From the NCBI GenBank assembly GCA_014799805.1, contig JAAVHJ010000022.1:1-48792 (forward strand): a DNA stretch of 48,792 nt, written 5' to 3'. The stretch comes from Ruminococcus sp. Its GTDB lineage: Bacteria > Bacillota > Clostridia > Oscillospirales > Ruminococcaceae. This document shows positions 14,464 through 23,816 of this stretch, one piece after another. Position 1 is the first letter of the stretch. Each line of letters opens with the position of its first letter. The notes below the pieces were generated by a model. It was not told the origin of the DNA. It did not search any database and saw nothing but the letters and a program-made list of their open reading frames with translations. The translations under genes were made by a program, and so were the position numbers.

Positions 14464-15864
14464 TCAGGATTCTAAAAATACTTTAAATGCTCTGTATGCT
14501 GACCAAATATCAGTCTTTGCAACTAATTCATAAGGTGCATGCATAGATAATACAGGCACACCAATATCAATTGTATCAATATTTAAATTTGCGATATAAG
14601 CAGCAACAGTTCCGCCTCCGCCCATGTCGACTTTGCCTAATTCTCCAGTCTGCCAGATAACATGATTGTTATCAAGTAAATTTCTGATTTCGCCGACAAA
14701 TTCAGCAGACGCATCAGATGTACCAGATTTTCCTCTTGCACCAGTAAATTTTGTCACACAAACACCATGATTTAAATAAGCACAATTTCTGCGTTCCAAT
14801 ACTTCTGGAAAAGTTCCGTCAAATCCTGCATTGACATCTGCTGACAAGCATTTAGAAACAGTCATAACTTGTCTTCCATTCGCACCAAAGCATTCTGCTA
14901 AGTCATGAATAAAATATTTTAAATATGCTGATTTTAAGCCAGTATTGCCATCGCTTCCTGTTTCTTCTTTGTCAGTTAAAATCACAACACTTGTACAATT
15001 TGGAGCTGAAACATCTAAACTTGCTTTAAAAGCAGGATATGCACAAACTTTATCATCATGCCCATAAGCACCAATCATACTCCTGTCAAAGCCAATATCT
15101 CTTGCTGGAAATGCAGGAACAGCTTCTAATTCAGCAGAAATAAAATCATCTTCAATAATCCCATATTTTTCGTTTAACATTTTTAAAATCTGAAGTTTTA
15201 CTAATTCACTGCCTTCATCACAAGCAATTGGCATGGAACCAATCACAATATTTAATTCTTCGCCTTTAATCCCTTGTGCAAGTGTTCTTCTCATCTGGTC
15301 GTCAGCCAAATGTGGCAATAAATCTGTAATATAAAATACAGGGTCTTTCTCATCTTCGCCGATACAAATTTCAATTTTAGAACCGTCTTTTTTGATTATC
15401 ACACCATGCAATGACAATGGGATTGCTGTCCATTGATATTTTTTAATACCGCCGTAATAATGCGTTTTAAAATAGCCAATTTCATTATCTTCATAAATTG
15501 GGTGCTGTTTCAAGTCCAAACGTGGAGAATCAATATGTGCTGCACAAAGACGAACACCTTTGCGAATATCTTCTGTTCCAATCGTTGCCATAATCACAGA
15601 TTTTCCACGATTATTCACATAAATTTTATCACCAGCATGTAGTTTCATACCTGCCTGAAATAAAACATACCCATTTTTTTCTAATTCTGCAATCACAAAT
15701 TGATTAACTTCCCGTTCTGTTTTGGCTGAATTCATGAAAAATTTATAATCTTCACAGAATTTATCACATTCTGCTAGTTCTTGTTCAGACATACGCTGAA
15801 CAGCATGTTGATTTTTAGAAAATAACTTTTCTTTTAATTCTTTTACAATTTCTTTTTGACCCAT
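14464..15864 (-). CDS. apeB: M18 family aminopeptidase
   Basis: A 466-residue cytoplasmic zinc aminopeptidase of family M18. AAHIDSPRLDLK carries a metal histidine and aspartate. DKEETGSDG near the middle carries the catalytic and metal glutamates. SADVNAGFD and the final SMHAPYELVAKTD, with the last metal histidine, complete the site. The family removes N-terminal residues, often acidic ones, from peptides. The ATG at 15864 follows AAGAGGTT by about ten bases; a start seven codons upstream lies in the same site and is rejected. The gene follows coaE by 43 bases. Confidence 0.95.
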   Translation of the reverse strand: MGQKEIVKELKEKLFSKNQHAVQRMSEQELAECDKFCEDYKFFMNSAKTEREVNQFVIAELEKNGYVLFQAGMKLHAGDKIYVNNRGKSVIMATIGTEDIRKGVRLCAAHIDSPRLDLKQHPIYEDNEIGYFKTHYYGGIKKYQWTAIPLSLHGVIIKKDGSKIEICIGEDEKDPVFYITDLLPHLADDQMRRTLAQGIKGEELNIVIGSMPIACDEGSELVKLQILKMLNEKYGIIEDDFISAELEAVPAFPARDIGFDRSMIGAYGHDDKVCAYPAFKASLDVSAPNCTSVVILTDKEETGSDGNTGLKSAYLKYFIHDLAECFGANGRQVMTVSKCLSADVNAGFDGTFPEVLERRNCAYLNHGVCVTKFTGARGKSGTSDASAEFVGEIRNLLDNNHVIWQTGELGKVDMGGGGTVAAYIANLNIDTIDIGVPVLSMHAPYELVAKTDIWSAYRAFKVFLES

Positions 15865-15907
15865 AATAAAATAACCTCTTTTCAATAAAATTTATAAAAT
15901 TTAAAAT

Positions 15908-16543
15908 TCAAGTCACCTGATTTAAATATTTTTCCTGACAATACACTTTTAATTTATCAGCAACTTCTTTGGCATATGCAGAAAGCTGTTCCAAACTAGC
16001 ATTATTTTTTATTATATAATCAGAATGCTGAACAAAAAATGTTTCTTCTAACTGTGCATTCATGCGTTCCAGAGCCAAATCCCTTGTTAAATTATCCCGT
16101 TGCATAATTCTCTGACAACGTAATTCTGGATTTGCAATCACTGAAATAATCATATCACAAAAATCAGATGCTTTACTTTCAAATAAAGTGGGTGCATCTA
16201 ATAAAATTAAATGTTTCCCTGCATGTGCATTTTGATGAATTAATCTGAAAATTTCTTCTGTAATAAACGGATGACAAATACTATTTAAACTTTCTAATTT
16301 GCATTTATCTGTAAATACAATTTTCGCAAGTGCTTTTCTATTTAAAGAATTATCTGCATTTAAAATTTGATTTCCAAAATAATCCACTAATTCTATCAGG
16401 CAAGGCTTGCCAATTTCTACAACATCACGAGAAATTTTATCTGCATCAATTAAAGCAAATCCATTTTCTGAAAATATTTTTGAAACTGTGCTTTTTCCTG
16501 CACCTGTTTGTCCTGTTAGTCCAATCACAGCGACAGAAATCAT
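15908..16543 (-). CDS. coaE: Dephospho-CoA kinase
   Basis: A 211-residue kinase for the last step of coenzyme A synthesis, phosphorylating dephospho-CoA at the 3' hydroxyl. The P-loop is GQTGAGKST (residues 10-18), and DADKISRDVV, the HPFI helix and LLDAPTLFE match the family. Its ATG overlaps the stop of the upstream sua5 gene as ATGA, so translation is coupled. Confidence 0.95.
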   Translation of the reverse strand: MISVAVIGLTGQTGAGKSTVSKIFSENGFALIDADKISRDVVEIGKPCLIELVDYFGNQILNADNSLNRKALAKIVFTDKCKLESLNSICHPFITEEIFRLIHQNAHAGKHLILLDAPTLFESKASDFCDMIISVIANPELRCQRIMQRDNLTRDLALERMNAQLEETFFVQHSDYIIKNNASLEQLSAYAKEVADKLKVYCQEKYLNQVT

Positions 16544-17556
16544 ATTTTAATCACCTCAAATCCTGAGGCACGCATTAAGCGATTATAAACAGATAAATCA
16601 GCTCCAGTTTGCTTTGGCATTCTGACATAAACGAGCTTTGCACCAAGTTCATCTAATTCACGAAATCTTAAAAATAAATCATGTGCCTGTGTGATTCCGT
16701 CATCACCATAATGCATACAAGGAATACCTGTAATTTCTTTGTCAGAATCGAATAACAAGCAATAAATTCCCTCTTGTGCATGGTGTTTCACATAATCAGC
16801 AAAACTTGCAAAATCAGGTGAATCTACAGGCAAAATTTTTGCTTTTGGTGAATAATGCTTATATTTCATACCTGGAGAAGCAACTTTTGTATTGCAATCA
16901 ATTTGCTGAAAAATCGCTTTGTCAATATAAACATGTTCTGCAAAGGGCTTTAAATCTTCCAGAGAAATTATCCCAGGTCTTAAAATATGAATCGTTTCAG
17001 GATTATCAAAACAAATTACAGTAGATTCCACACCAACTTGACATTGTCCACCATCTAAAACTGCTGAAATTCGTCCGTTCATATCGTCCATAACATGTTT
17101 TGCAGTGGTTGGACTAGGCAAACCAGAACGATTTGCAGAGGGTGCAGCAATGGGACAACCTGCTAATTGAATAATTTTTTTCGCAACAGGGTGTGATGGC
17201 ATACGAACGCCAATTGTTTCTAATCCTCCAGAAGTCACATAGGGAATTTCTGGACGTTTCGGAAAAATCATAGTTAATGCGCCTGCCCAGAATTTTTTTG
17301 CTAAACTAATTGCAATATCAGGAATTTCAAAAGCAATTTGTTCTAACATGTTCATATCTGCAATATGAACAATTAAGGGATTATCTGCTGGACGACCTTT
17401 GGCTTGAAAAATCGCACGGACGGCTTTTTCATTAAAAGCGTCAGCTCCTAATCCATAAACAGTTTCTGTTGGAATTGCAACTAATTCGCCATTTTTGATT
17501 AAATTTCCTGCAATTTCTAAATCTTCAGGTGTGTTTTTTAATAATCTAGTTATCAT
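16540..17556 (-). CDS. sua5: Threonylcarbamoyl-AMP synthase
   Basis: A 338-residue two-domain enzyme. The YrdC domain (about 1-205) has the signatures [26 protein letters not shown] and [13 protein letters not shown]. The C-terminal Sua5 domain follows (KYKHYSPKA). It makes threonylcarbamoyl-AMP for the t6A37 modification of ANN-decoding tRNAs. It overlaps prfA upstream and coaE downstream by four bases each. In many Firmicutes prmC lies between prfA and this gene; here it is absent from that place. Confidence 0.95.
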   Translation of the reverse strand: MITRLLKNTPEDLEIAGNLIKNGELVAIPTETVYGLGADAFNEKAVRAIFQAKGRPADNPLIVHIADMNMLEQIAFEIPDIAISLAKKFWAGALTMIFPKRPEIPYVTSGGLETIGVRMPSHPVAKKIIQLAGCPIAAPSANRSGLPSPTTAKHVMDDMNGRISAVLDGGQCQVGVESTVICFDNPETIHILRPGIISLEDLKPFAEHVYIDKAIFQQIDCNTKVASPGMKYKHYSPKAKILPVDSPDFASFADYVKHHAQEGIYCLLFDSDKEITGIPCMHYGDDGITQAHDLFLRFRELDELGAKLVYVRMPKQTGADLSVYNRLMRASGFEVIKI

Positions 17557-18626
17557 GCTTCTTGCCTCACCAATTTTTCTGCTTGGTCTGCCGTTGCCAA
17601 TGCATCAAAAATTTCATCTAAATCGCCATTTAAAATATTTTCTAATCTATATAATGTTAAATTAATTCTATGGTCTGTCATACGTCCTTGTGGATAATTA
17701 TAAGTTCTGATTCTTTCTGAACGGTCACCAGTGCCGACTTGTAATTTACGTTCAGAAGCAATTTTATCGCTTTGTTCTTGTTGCATAGATTCAAACAATC
17801 TTGCTCTTAACACTTTCATTGCTTTGTCTTTATTTTTATGCTGACTGCGTTCGTCCTGACATTCTACAACCAGACCAGTTGGCAAATAGGTAATTCTAAC
17901 AGCAGATTCTGTTTTATTAATATGCTGACCACCTGCACCACTGGAACGAAACACGTCAATTTTTAAATCAGTTGGATTAATTTGCAATTCTAATTCATCA
18001 GCTTCAGGCAAAACAGCAACTGTTACTGTAGAAGTATGAATTCTTCCTTGTGATTCTGTTTCAGGTACACGTTGCACACGATGCACACCGCTTTCATATT
18101 TTAATCTGGAATAGGCACCATCGCCTTCAATAGAAAAACTAATTTCTTTATAACCGCCTAATTCTGTAGGATTTGCATTTAAAATTTCTAATTTCCAACG
18201 ATGAGATTCTGCATACATGCTATACATTCTGAAAAGCGAATTTGCAAACAAAGACGCTTCTTCTCCACCTGCACCGCCACGAATTTCAATAATGACATTT
18301 TTATCATCATTGACATCTTTGGGCAATAATAAAATTTTTAATTCCTGTTCTTGTTCTTCCAATAAAATTTTAGTTTCTTCTAATTGCTCTTGTGCCATTT
18401 CTTTCAATTCTGTGTCTTGACCAGAATCATTTAATAATTCTTGTGCTTCTTCAAAATCTTGTTTGCTAGTTTGATATGCTTGAAATGCTTCTATAATTGG
18501 CGTTAAATTTTTATATTCTTTCATTAAGCTAGCATATTTTTCATGATTGGCAATAATTTCTGGATTAGAAAGCATTTCACTCATATTTTGATATTTTTCT
18601 TGCATTGCTAATAATTTTTCAAACAT
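17553..18626 (-). CDS. prfA: Peptide chain release factor 1
   Basis: A 357-residue class I release factor that ends translation at UAA and UAG. The catalytic GGQ is in [16 protein letters not shown], and [18 protein letters not shown] is the diagnostic stretch just before it. The reading frame extends 19 codons further upstream, but the family start [13 protein letters not shown] corresponds to the ATG at 18626. That ATG overlaps the end of the DUF951 gene. It is the second gene of a tightly coupled set (DUF951, prfA, sua5, coaE). Confidence 0.95.
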   Translation of the reverse strand: MFEKLLAMQEKYQNMSEMLSNPEIIANHEKYASLMKEYKNLTPIIEAFQAYQTSKQDFEEAQELLNDSGQDTELKEMAQEQLEETKILLEEQEQELKILLLPKDVNDDKNVIIEIRGGAGGEEASLFANSLFRMYSMYAESHRWKLEILNANPTELGGYKEISFSIEGDGAYSRLKYESGVHRVQRVPETESQGRIHTSTVTVAVLPEADELELQINPTDLKIDVFRSSGAGGQHINKTESAVRITYLPTGLVVECQDERSQHKNKDKAMKVLRARLFESMQQEQSDKIASERKLQVGTGDRSERIRTYNYPQGRMTDHRINLTLYRLENILNGDLDEIFDALATADQAEKLVRQEA

Positions 18627-18828
18627 GTGATTCACCAGCCTTTTCTTGTTCTTGTCGGATAACTTGTTTAATATATTTTTCAAATTTCAGTCTTGGTATC
18701 ATGAATTCTCTGCCACAGCCAATACAACGAAGCCGAAAATCCATTCCCGCACGAAGTACTAACATTTCTTTTGTACCGCAGGGGTGCTGTTTTTTCATAA
18801 CAAGTTTATCATTGACACGAATATCCAT
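18619..18828 (-). CDS. DUF951 family protein
   Basis: A 69-residue protein with HPCGTKE and [12 protein letters not shown], a four-cysteine zinc-ribbon-like arrangement typical of DUF951 in Firmicutes. The function is unknown. Its last codons overlap the prfA start by eight bases, and AAAAGGAG lies before its ATG, so it leads the translation-factor set. Confidence 0.9.
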   Translation of the reverse strand: MDIRVNDKLVMKKQHPCGTKEMLVLRAGMDFRLRCIGCGREFMIPRLKFEKYIKQVIRQEQEKAGESHV

Positions 18829-18952
18829 AGTTTAAATTTCTTCTCCTTTTAAAATAATACAGATTATATTATACTGCATTTTCTGAAAAAAGGCAATATT
18901 TTATGTGTATAGTTTTTGTAATTTGTGCAATAATAATAAAACCAAAACAATA

Positions 18953-18966
18953 ATCCTGTGCAGGAT
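18953..18966. promoter_or_regulatory. 14-bp palindrome
   Basis: ATCCTG-TG-CAGGAT lies about 45 bases before the ATG of the next + strand gene. It is GC-rich against an AT-rich background and could be an operator or a small RNA hairpin. The rest of 18829-19008 shows only AT-rich promoter-like DNA. Confidence 0.4.
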
Positions 18967-19008
18967 AACTATTTTTATAAAATTTTAATCATCAGGAGAA
19001 GTGATACT

Positions 19009-19356
19009 ATGCAATTAAATAAAATAACAGGAGAGTTTGCCTCAGAAGAACTTGCAGAGCTTGCAGGGGGAAGAATCCGCAGAACAATTCGCAATATTCG
19101 TAGTTTATCTATTCGGAAATTAGGAAAAGCAATTCCCTCTATGCAAGGCAAACAAAAATATACTATGCTACCTGCAAATTTAAGAATGGAAAATTATATT
19201 ACTGATGTTATGATTTCTGATTTAAGCAATTCTATGTTTCCAGAATATTACTATAAAAAAAATGCAGAATTAACTGTTATCTGTGACAGTGATTGTGTTT
19301 CCAGTGTTTCTGCAATTATGCAATCTTTAGGAGCTATTAATATGAAACAGACATAA
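19009..19356 (+). CDS. Hypothetical protein (115 aa)
   Basis: A basic N-terminal half (GGRIRRTIRNIRSLSIRKLGKAI) is followed by a more mixed C-terminal half ending SLGAINMKQT. CDSDC stands near residues 92-96. No signal peptide or membrane segment is apparent. AGGAG at 18994-18998 supports the ATG at 19009; the frame runs further upstream but without a binding site. I do not recognise a family. The arginine-rich stretch before a structured leader and an S1 protein gene could mean RNA or DNA binding, but that is only a guess. Confidence 0.55.
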   Translation: MQLNKITGEFASEELAELAGGRIRRTIRNIRSLSIRKLGKAIPSMQGKQKYTMLPANLRMENYITDVMISDLSNSMFPEYYYKKNAELTVICDSDCVSSVSAIMQSLGAINMKQT

Positions 19357-19404
19357 TTATTCATTTTGTAATTAAATTTTGACAAAAAAGTAATGATTAT
19401 TCTC

Positions 19405-19433
19405 TTGACAAGTTGGAAAAAATATGATAGCAT
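19405..19433 (+). promoter_or_regulatory. Promoter of structured leader and S1-domain gene
   Basis: A consensus TTGACA at 19405-19410 and TAGCAT at 19428-19433 are 17 bp apart. TATGAT at 19423 is an alternative, but its spacing is short. Confidence 0.6.
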
Positions 19434-19450
19434 TAAGTAAACGGAAATCA

Positions 19451-19545
19451 GCCGGATGTGAAAAAGTTCTCTGTTGTAATCGGAATAAGTTCTATTATTA
19501 AGTTCTATTCCGTAAGAGTCCGGCATAGAATACAACAGGACTTTT
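19451..19545 (+). ncRNA. Structured 5' leader with predicted pseudoknot
   Basis: The leader of the S1-domain gene can form nested helices: AAAAGT (19462-19467) with ACTTTT (19540-19545), CTGTTGTA (19471-19478) with TACAACAG (19531-19538), and CGGAATA (19481-19487) with TATTCCG (19506-19512). In addition GCCGGA (19451-19456), outside these helices, matches TCCGGC (19519-19524) in the internal loop, which makes a GC-rich pseudoknot. All pairs are perfect. A direct repeat AAGTTCTATT occurs in the P2 loop region (19487 and 19500). I do not recognise it as a known riboswitch class. It ends just before the ribosome binding site at 19562. Confidence 0.65.
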
Positions 19546-19574
19546 CCTAAAAACAAAAATCGGAGGTCGAAAAC

Positions 19575-20516
19575 ATGTATCAAAAACGATTCAGTCCAGA
19601 AGGAGCCATTCTGGACACTATGGAAAACCAGACAGCCATTTCCAGTCCACAGATGCTGATGCAAGCACAACTGACAGGAAAAATTCTGGAAGCAAGAGTC
19701 ACAATGTGTGATAGTAATCACAACATGTGGGTGCAATTACCATGCATGAAAGGTATGATTCCACGGGAAGAAGGTGCAGTTGGAATTGCAGAGGGTGAGC
19801 TGAGAGATATTGCATTAATTGCACGTGTAGGCAAACCTGTTTGCTTTCGGGTACTTCGCATTGAAACAAGAGAAAATGGCGAAGAAATTGCAATTTTATC
19901 ACGCCGTGCTGTACAAGAACAATGTATGTCACAATTTTTAGCAAATTTAAATGCTGGTGATATTATTGATGCAAAAGTGACGCATTTAGAACCATTCGGG
20001 GCATTTGTAGATATTGGATGCGGTATTGCATCTATGGTGCCGATTGATGCTATTTCTGTATCACGTATTGCACACCCGTCTGACAGATTTGTTGTTGGAC
20101 AAAATATTCGTGTTATTATTAAAGGTATTCAAGGCAAGCGGATTCTGCTTTCTCATAAAGAATTATTAGGCACATGGGAAGAAAATGCAGAATTATTCCA
20201 TGTTGGTGAAACTACTTGCGGTATTGTTCGTTCTGTTGAAAAATACGGCGTATTTATTGAATTAATGCCTAATCTTGCGGGACTTGCAGAGCTTAGACAG
20301 CCTGTAGAAGTCGGTCAGCGTACAAGCGTTTATATTAAAGCATTGATTCCGGAAAAACTAAAAGTCAAGTTAATTCTGGTAGATGTTTGTGAAGGACTTG
20401 TGACACCTGAACCATTGCATTATTTTTATCAGGATGACCATATTGACCATTGGATTTATACGCCAAATGGTGCTGGCAAATACATAGATACTGTATTTGA
20501 TGGAAATTTAGTTTAA
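19575..20516 (+). CDS. S1 RNA-binding domain protein
   Basis: A 313-residue protein with two clear S1 domains and one weaker one. The clearest spans about 128-203 (GDIIDAKVTHLEPFGAFVDIGCG to RILLSHKE). The next spans about 211-275 (GIVRSVEKYGVFIELMPN). The weaker one is near 30-110. The order resembles a reduced ribosomal protein S1, as in Clostridia that lack the long Gram-negative form, so a role in mRNA binding on the ribosome is likely. GGAGGT at 19562-19567 precedes the ATG. The pseudoknotted leader suggests post-transcriptional control, possibly autoregulation as for other S1 genes (inference). A strong terminator follows. Confidence 0.8.
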   Translation: MYQKRFSPEGAILDTMENQTAISSPQMLMQAQLTGKILEARVTMCDSNHNMWVQLPCMKGMIPREEGAVGIAEGELRDIALIARVGKPVCFRVLRIETRENGEEIAILSRRAVQEQCMSQFLANLNAGDIIDAKVTHLEPFGAFVDIGCGIASMVPIDAISVSRIAHPSDRFVVGQNIRVIIKGIQGKRILLSHKELLGTWEENAELFHVGETTCGIVRSVEKYGVFIELMPNLAGLAELRQPVEVGQRTSVYIKALIPEKLKVKLILVDVCEGLVTPEPLHYFYQDDHIDHWIYTPNGAGKYIDTVFDGNLV

Positions 20517-20526
20517 AAAATCGATG

Positions 20527-20556
20527 ATCCGGTTCTGAAAAGAACCGGATTTTTTT
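20527..20556 (+). terminator. Intrinsic terminator of S1-domain gene
   Basis: ATCCGGTTCT (20527-20536) pairs perfectly with AGAACCGGAT (20541-20550) around a GAAA tetraloop and is followed by T7. Confidence 0.95.
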
Positions 20557-20875
20557 AAATCATAAATTTTATAAATTTTTCAATTTCAGGAATAGAGATT
20601 TCTTTTTCCCAACGTTGCACAGGTTGTTGATTTTTAAATAAAATGACAGTCGGCAAATTTTTTATTTGATAATATTCAGCAAGTTTTGCATCTGTGTCAA
20701 TGTTTACAGAATATGCAGAAATTTGTTGGTAATATATTTCAGAAAATGTATCTAATTTTGGTTCTAGTATTCTACATGGCATACACCATGATGCATAAAA
20801 ATCTACTAATACAGGATTTTTTTTACTTTCTTCCAAAATTTCTGGAAAATATTTTTCTGATGTATGAAATAACAT
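20555..20875 (-). CDS. Thioredoxin family protein with CMPC active site
   Basis: A 106-residue thioredoxin-fold protein. The active site is WCMPC (Cys31, Cys34) and the cis-proline is in NLPTVIL. It differs from the thioredoxin at 9624 (CPPC) and is probably a second disulfide reductase with another client range. A GTG at 20884 overlaps the AAAGGAG site, so the ATG at 20875 is used. It converges with the S1-domain gene and shares the terminator area. No partner gene is adjacent. Confidence 0.85.
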   Translation of the reverse strand: MLFHTSEKYFPEILEESKKNPVLVDFYASWCMPCRILEPKLDTFSEIYYQQISAYSVNIDTDAKLAEYYQIKNLPTVILFKNQQPVQRWEKEISIPEIEKFIKFMI

Positions 20876-21027
20876 GGCCAGCACTCCTTTCTGAGATTTA
20901 TTTTAACACAAATATTATAATTCTGTCAAGTCAAACTAAAAAATAATTTTGCAAGCTGAATTTATTTCACTAAATGATAACAAAAAATCTTGTCAAAAAA
21001 TTTTTTAAAAAAATTTTGGAAAAACGC

Positions 21028-21056
21028 TTTACAAATCAAAAAAAATATGTTATAAT
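21028..21056 (+). promoter_or_regulatory. Promoter of rpsO
   Basis: TTTACA at 21028-21033 and a perfect TATAAT at 21051-21056, spacer 17 bp. About 100 bases of leader follow, including a small CTCT-GTA-AGAG hairpin near 21092. This may take part in S15 autoregulation (inference). Confidence 0.75.
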
Positions 21057-21161
21057 AAAAAACATACCGTGTACTTGGATTAAGGGTTACGCTCTGTAAG
21101 AGATTTTTACCTGCCTTTTTCTATGTTGCGGAAAAATATTATTTTCAAAGAGGTGAAATTT

Positions 21162-21428
21162 ATGTTGCGTAAAGAAGAAAAAACTTCTGTTATCGAGGAA
21201 AATCGCAATCATGCAACGGATACAGGTTCTCCAGAAGTACAGATTGCTATTTTGACACGCCGTATTAATGACTTGACTGAGCATTTAAAAGTACACAAAA
21301 ATGACCATCATTCAAGAAGAGGCATGCTCAAGATGATTGGTCGCAGAAGAAATTTGCTGGCTTATCTCAAGAAGAAAGACATTGAAAGATACCGTGCAAT
21401 TATTGCAAAACTTGGTATTCGTAAGTAA
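21162..21428 (+). CDS. rpsO: 30S ribosomal protein S15
   Basis: An 88-residue protein, the exact family length. It contains the S15 signature ([46 protein letters not shown]). It binds the 16S rRNA central domain early in 30S assembly. GAGGTG precedes the ATG; an upstream in-frame ATG at 21123 lacks a site and would add residues foreign to the family. The rpsO-pnp gene order is the classic bacterial arrangement. Confidence 0.98.
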   Translation: MLRKEEKTSVIEENRNHATDTGSPEVQIAILTRRINDLTEHLKVHKNDHHSRRGMLKMIGRRRNLLAYLKKKDIERYRAIIAKLGIRK

Positions 21429-21434
21429 AAAGCA

Positions 21435-21484
21435 CATAGGGAGGGCAGAAGAGCAATCTTTCTGCCTTTCTATGCGTTTTTTTT
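21435..21484 (+). terminator. Intrinsic terminator between rpsO and pnp
   Basis: CATAG (21435-21439) and GAGGGCAGAA pair with TTCTGCCTTTCTATG, giving a long stem with one or two bulges. T8 follows at 21477-21484. It probably attenuates read-through from rpsO into pnp. Confidence 0.85.
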
Positions 21485-21522
21485 GAAATTTGAAGTTAGA
21501 AGTGAATCATAAATCACTGTCT

Positions 21523-21604
21523 TGACAGCGATTGCTTAGCGTTTGACCGTGTTCCTGTATTTAAAATCGCACAGGAACAGGGTTTTGGGCTAAAAACGCT
21601 GTCA
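21523..21604 (+). promoter_or_regulatory. Structured pnp leader with competing helices
   Basis: TGACAGCG (21523-21530) pairs perfectly with CGCTGTCA (21597-21604), enclosing the hairpin GTTCCTGT (21551-21558) with ACAGGAAC (21571-21578). A second helix, AGCGTTT (21538-21544) with AAACGCT (21594-21600), uses part of the same bases, so the two outer helices exclude each other. This fits leader-level control of pnp, which is autoregulated through its leader in other bacteria. Confidence 0.6.
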
Positions 21605-21642
21605 GGCACAAAAAATATGCTGAAAAAGCGAGGAAAATTTTT

Positions 21643-23772
21643 ATGTTTGAAAATTATAGAACTTTTGAAACAACATATGCTGGCAGACCTCTTGTTGTAG
21701 AAACAGGCAAGACTTGTGAATTGTCTAACGGTTCTTGTTGGGTACGTTACGGCGAAACAGTTGTTATGGCAAATGTAACTGCAAGTGCAAAGCCAAGAGA
21801 GGGTGTAGATTTTTTCCCATTGTCTGTTGATTATGAAGAAAGATTATATTCTGTTGGTAAAATCCCTGGTTCGTTTACAAAACGTGAGGGCAAGCCTTCT
21901 GAAAAGGCAATTTTAACATCTCGTATGGTTGATAGACCAATTAGACCGCTGTTTCCAAAAGATATGCGTAATGATGTATCTGTTGTTATGACAGTGCTTG
22001 CTGTTGACCCTGATTGTTCGCCAGAAATTGCTGGTATGATTGCAACATCTATTGCGATTTCTATTTCTGATATTCCATGGGATGGACCAATTGCAGGTAT
22101 TAGCGTTGGATTAATAGACGGCGAAATTGTGTTAAATCCAACCAAAGAGCAAAGAGAACATAACGATTTGAATTTAACAGTTGCTGGAAGTGCTGAAAAA
22201 ATTGTCATGATTGAAGCAGGGGCAAATGAAGTTGATGAAAAAACTATGCTTCATGCAATTTTAACTGGCCATGAAGAAATTAAAAAAATGGTTGCATTTA
22301 TTTCTGATATGCAAGCACAAATTGGCAAGCCTAAATTTGCGTTTGAATCCCAAGAAATTCCACATGAAATGTTTGATACAGTGGAAAATCTTGTTGGCGA
22401 AAAAGTAAAATTTGCCCTTGATACAAATGACAAAAATATTCGTGATGCACGTCTGAAGCCAATTATTGATGAAGTACATGAACAGTTGGACGAACAGTAC
22501 ACAGAACAATATGGCGAAACTGCTGTTGCAAAGCTTGACGAATGTTTATATAAACTCCAGAAAAAAATTGTTCGTAATTGGCTATATAATGGAAAACGTG
22601 TTGACGGTAGAGGCATTGACGAAATTCGTCCATTATCTGCTGAAGTAGGATTACTGCCAAGAGTACATGGTTCAGGCTTATTCACAAGAGGGCAGACACA
22701 AGTTATGACAATTGCAACATTAGGACCAGTCAGCGACGCACAAAAAATTGATGGTCTTGATGAAGAAACTTCTAAACGTTATATGCATCAGTATAATTTC
22801 CCGTCCTATTCTGTAGGCGAGACAAAACCTTCCAGAGGACCAGGAAGACGTGAAATCGGACACGGTGCTTTGGCAGAAAAAGCATTAGTTCCAGTTTTGC
22901 CAAGTGTGGAAGAATTTCCTTATGCAATGCGGTTAGTATCAGAAGTATTAAGCTCTAACGGCTCTACGTCACAAGGTTCTATCTGTGGCTCAACGTTAGC
23001 TCTTATGGACGCAGGCGTGCCAATTAAAGCACCTGTTGCAGGCATTTCTTGTGGATTAATTACACTTCCTGATAGTGATGATTTCATGACTATGGTTGAT
23101 ATTCAAGGCTTAGAAGATTTCTTCGGCGACATGGATTTCAAAGTTGGTGGCACACATAAAGGCATTACGGCGATTCAGGTTGATATTAAAGTTGATGGCT
23201 TGACACCAGCAATTATTGAACAGGCATTTGAAAAAACCAGAAAAGCAAGATTATATATTTTAGATGAAATCATGTTAAAAGCTATTCCTGAACCTCGTGC
23301 AGAAGTCGGAACTTATGCACCAAAAATGCTACAAACAAAAGTACCTGTTGATAAAATCCGTGATGTTATCGGACAGGGTGGCAAAGTGATTCAGAAAATT
23401 TGTGCAGAATGTGATGTCAAGATTGATATTAACGAAGAAGGCAATGTATTTGTCAGCGGTTTTGATATGGAAAATACCAGAAAAGCTGTTCAGATTGTAG
23501 AAACGATTGCAAATGACCCTGAAGTTGGTGCAATTTATAAAGGCAAAGTTGTTCGTATTATGAGCTTTGGAGCATTTGTTGAGATTGCCCCAGGAAAAGA
23601 CGGACTTGTGCATATTTCGCAATTAGATAAGCACCGTGTGGAAAATGTGGAAGATGTTGTGCAGATTGGTGATGAAATCGTTGTAAAAGTCCTTGAAATT
23701 GACAGACAAGGCAGAATTAATTTATCCAGAAAAGAAGCACTTGCCGATATTGCTAGAAAAAAACGTAATTAA
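21643..23772 (+). CDS. pnp: Polyribonucleotide nucleotidyltransferase
   Basis: A 709-residue PNPase, a phosphorolytic 3'-5' exoribonuclease of RNA turnover. It has two RNase PH domains (about 10-145 and 310-540) with a helical linker, a KH domain near 555-615 (VIGQGGKVIQKI), and a C-terminal S1 domain (GAIYKGKVVRIMSFGAFVEIAPGKDGLVHISQL). The length is normal. The active-site region GDMDFKVGGT is present. It lies downstream of rpsO behind a terminator and a structured leader. A bidirectional terminator follows. Confidence 0.98.
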   Translation: MFENYRTFETTYAGRPLVVETGKTCELSNGSCWVRYGETVVMANVTASAKPREGVDFFPLSVDYEERLYSVGKIPGSFTKREGKPSEKAILTSRMVDRPIRPLFPKDMRNDVSVVMTVLAVDPDCSPEIAGMIATSIAISISDIPWDGPIAGISVGLIDGEIVLNPTKEQREHNDLNLTVAGSAEKIVMIEAGANEVDEKTMLHAILTGHEEIKKMVAFISDMQAQIGKPKFAFESQEIPHEMFDTVENLVGEKVKFALDTNDKNIRDARLKPIIDEVHEQLDEQYTEQYGETAVAKLDECLYKLQKKIVRNWLYNGKRVDGRGIDEIRPLSAEVGLLPRVHGSGLFTRGQTQVMTIATLGPVSDAQKIDGLDEETSKRYMHQYNFPSYSVGETKPSRGPGRREIGHGALAEKALVPVLPSVEEFPYAMRLVSEVLSSNGSTSQGSICGSTLALMDAGVPIKAPVAGISCGLITLPDSDDFMTMVDIQGLEDFFGDMDFKVGGTHKGITAIQVDIKVDGLTPAIIEQAFEKTRKARLYILDEIMLKAIPEPRAEVGTYAPKMLQTKVPVDKIRDVIGQGGKVIQKICAECDVKIDINEEGNVFVSGFDMENTRKAVQIVETIANDPEVGAIYKGKVVRIMSFGAFVEIAPGKDGLVHISQLDKHRVENVEDVVQIGDEIVVKVLEIDRQGRINLSRKEALADIARKKRN

Positions 23773-23776
23773 ATCA

Positions 23777-23813
23777 TAAAAACTGCCAGATAGAATAAAT
23801 CTGGCAGTTTTTG
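23777..23813. terminator. Bidirectional terminator after pnp
   Basis: AAAAACTGCCAGAT pairs with ATCTGGCAGTTTTT around AGAATAA, with A and T runs on both sides. It separates the converging pnp and AraC-family genes. A near copy lies at 24779. Confidence 0.9.
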
Positions 23814-23816
23814 ATA

